This document shows, one piece after another, positions 12,712 through 13,482 of a stretch of 13,482 nucleotides of DNA. Numbering within the stretch: the first letter of the stretch is position 1; the number at the start of each line of letters is the position of its first letter. A program made the translations under genes and the position numbers. The notes under the pieces are model-generated. The model was given only the letters and a program-made list of their open reading frames with translations. It was not told the DNA's origin and ran no database searches. This stretch comes from Bacteroidales bacterium (GTDB taxonomy: Bacteria; Bacteroidota; Bacteroidia; Bacteroidales; Bacteroidaceae). The DNA lies in NCBI GenBank assembly GCA_004556745.1, contig SFFY01000061.1, positions 1 to 13,482 on the forward strand, written 5' to 3'.

Positions 12712-13482
12712 TTAAGCATTTTCACAGTCTATTTCCAGCCATTTGTTTGCGATGCCTTGGTAGTCCACCTCTTCTTCTTTAAGCCAATTTTGAATAAACT
12801 CAGGATTATTACTATTGGGCTTAGGACTTGCCATATTCATCTTTGCAACTACAGGAGTCCGCACGCAGTCTCCCATTACAATAACATGCTGCTGTGGAAG
12901 TGTCGGCAACTGATTTAATATTTCACTATTGGCAGACGACACGAGTTTCCGAATGTAAACTTGGTCATCAGGATTCTGAATTCTATGAACGATGAAGCTA
13001 TTGCATTGCGACAATACTGTTTTTGAGAGTTCCGAAGGCCTTTGGCTTGACACAAGCAAAGACAAACCGTATTTTCTTCCCTCTCGCGCAATTCGCTCAA
13101 AGACTTTACGTGATATTGACTCCCTGTCCTTCTTATTTATCTCAGGAATATAGTTCTGTGCTTCCTCCAAGGCAATCACAACAGGCATTGAGCCACGTTT
13201 GCTTTTCTCAAACCGTGAAAGAATTTCAAGTATGATGCGACCTATCAAGCCCGTGATTGTCTCCAATACTTGAAAGGGTAGAAGGGACATGTCAATGATT
13301 GTAATTTGAGAATGGAAATTATCGCCTTCAGGATCACCGTAATAATGATTATATACATTGTCGTCTTCTGCATCCTTCTTGTATATATCACAATAGTCCC
13401 CCAACACATAAGCAAGGAACTGAACTAAACTGTTAGCTATGTTTTCTTGTTTGTCAAGCATCAGTGGACTTGCTAAGCGTAT
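12712..13482 (-). CDS. HerA-like (DUF87) ATPase, 3' part only
   Basis: The frame stays open to the right edge (seven more codons beyond the ATG at 13461), so the 5' end, including the Walker A loop, lies outside the window. The visible ~256 residues are the C-terminal half of a HerA/FtsK-type ring ATPase. MPVVIALEEAQNYIP (92-106, counted from that ATG) is the Walker B strand with the paired glutamates. RKVFERIAREGRKYG (118-132) carries arginines suited to the neighbouring subunit. LLVSSQRPSEL (135-145) and SQCNSFIVHRIQNPDDQ (151-167) are the family's sensor motifs. HerA ATPases move DNA in repair with NurA. In bacteria they also pair with SIR2, DUF4297 or nuclease partners in phage defence. 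No partner is visible here. Base composition is visibly more AT-rich than in the housekeeping genes, which suggests transfer. Confidence 0.9.
   Translation of the reverse strand: MRLASPLMLDKQENIANSLVQFLAYVLGDYCDIYKKDAEDDNVYNHYYGDPEGDNFHSQITIIDMSLLPFQVLETITGLIGRIILEILSRFEKSKRGSMPVVIALEEAQNYIPEINKKDRESISRKVFERIAREGRKYGLSLLVSSQRPSELSKTVLSQCNSFIVHRIQNPDDQVYIRKLVSSANSEILNQLPTLPQQHVIVMGDCVRTPVVAKMNMASPKPNSNNPEFIQNWLKEEEVDYQGIANKWLEIDCENA

Overview
The window looks like Bacteroidales chromosome. Four genes or operons are preceded by a match to the Bacteroidetes -7 promoter box (TAnnTTTG). Leaders are mostly AT-rich without Shine-Dalgarno sites, and the gene content (murF, thiL, a MET17-type sulfhydrylase, gmd-fcl, wbuC) fits a gut or oral member of the order. 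Genus is not assignable from what I can see; Prevotella-like is a guess.

Layout. 1-1007 has no convincing gene. It is dense in repeats: phased GTTGTC arrays, palindromes, a tandem 21-nt repeat and a terminator. 1008-5217 carries four plus-strand genes: murF (cell wall), an uncharacterised protein with ATP-grasp-like features, a small secreted beta-barrel-like protein, and thiL (thiamine diphosphate synthesis). From 5379 onward all genes are on the minus strand: a small unknown protein, a PLP-dependent O-acetylhomoserine sulfhydrylase, the gmd-fcl operon for GDP-L-fucose, a WbuC-family cupin, a DinJ/RelB-type antitoxin without its toxin, a DegT-family sugar aminotransferase, and the 3' end of a HerA-like ATPase that runs off the right edge.

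How it fits together. gmd and fcl convert GDP-mannose to GDP-fucose. wbuC and the DegT aminotransferase belong to families common in O-antigen and capsule loci, so 7384-12686 looks like part of a surface-glycan region broken up by mobile or accessory DNA (orphan antitoxin, repeats, AT-richer HerA gene). The left half is housekeeping.

The most unusual signal is between gmd and wbuC. Two head-to-head copies of a ~160-170 bp structured element (9729-9887 minus, 9944-10115 plus) share nearly identical outer tails and the same length blocks. Their long closing stems differ in sequence but still pair column by column, which suggests a conserved secondary structure. The window also holds a family of short palindromes (GGGCGT...ACGCCC) and hexamer arrays spaced 9-10 bp on both sides of murF.
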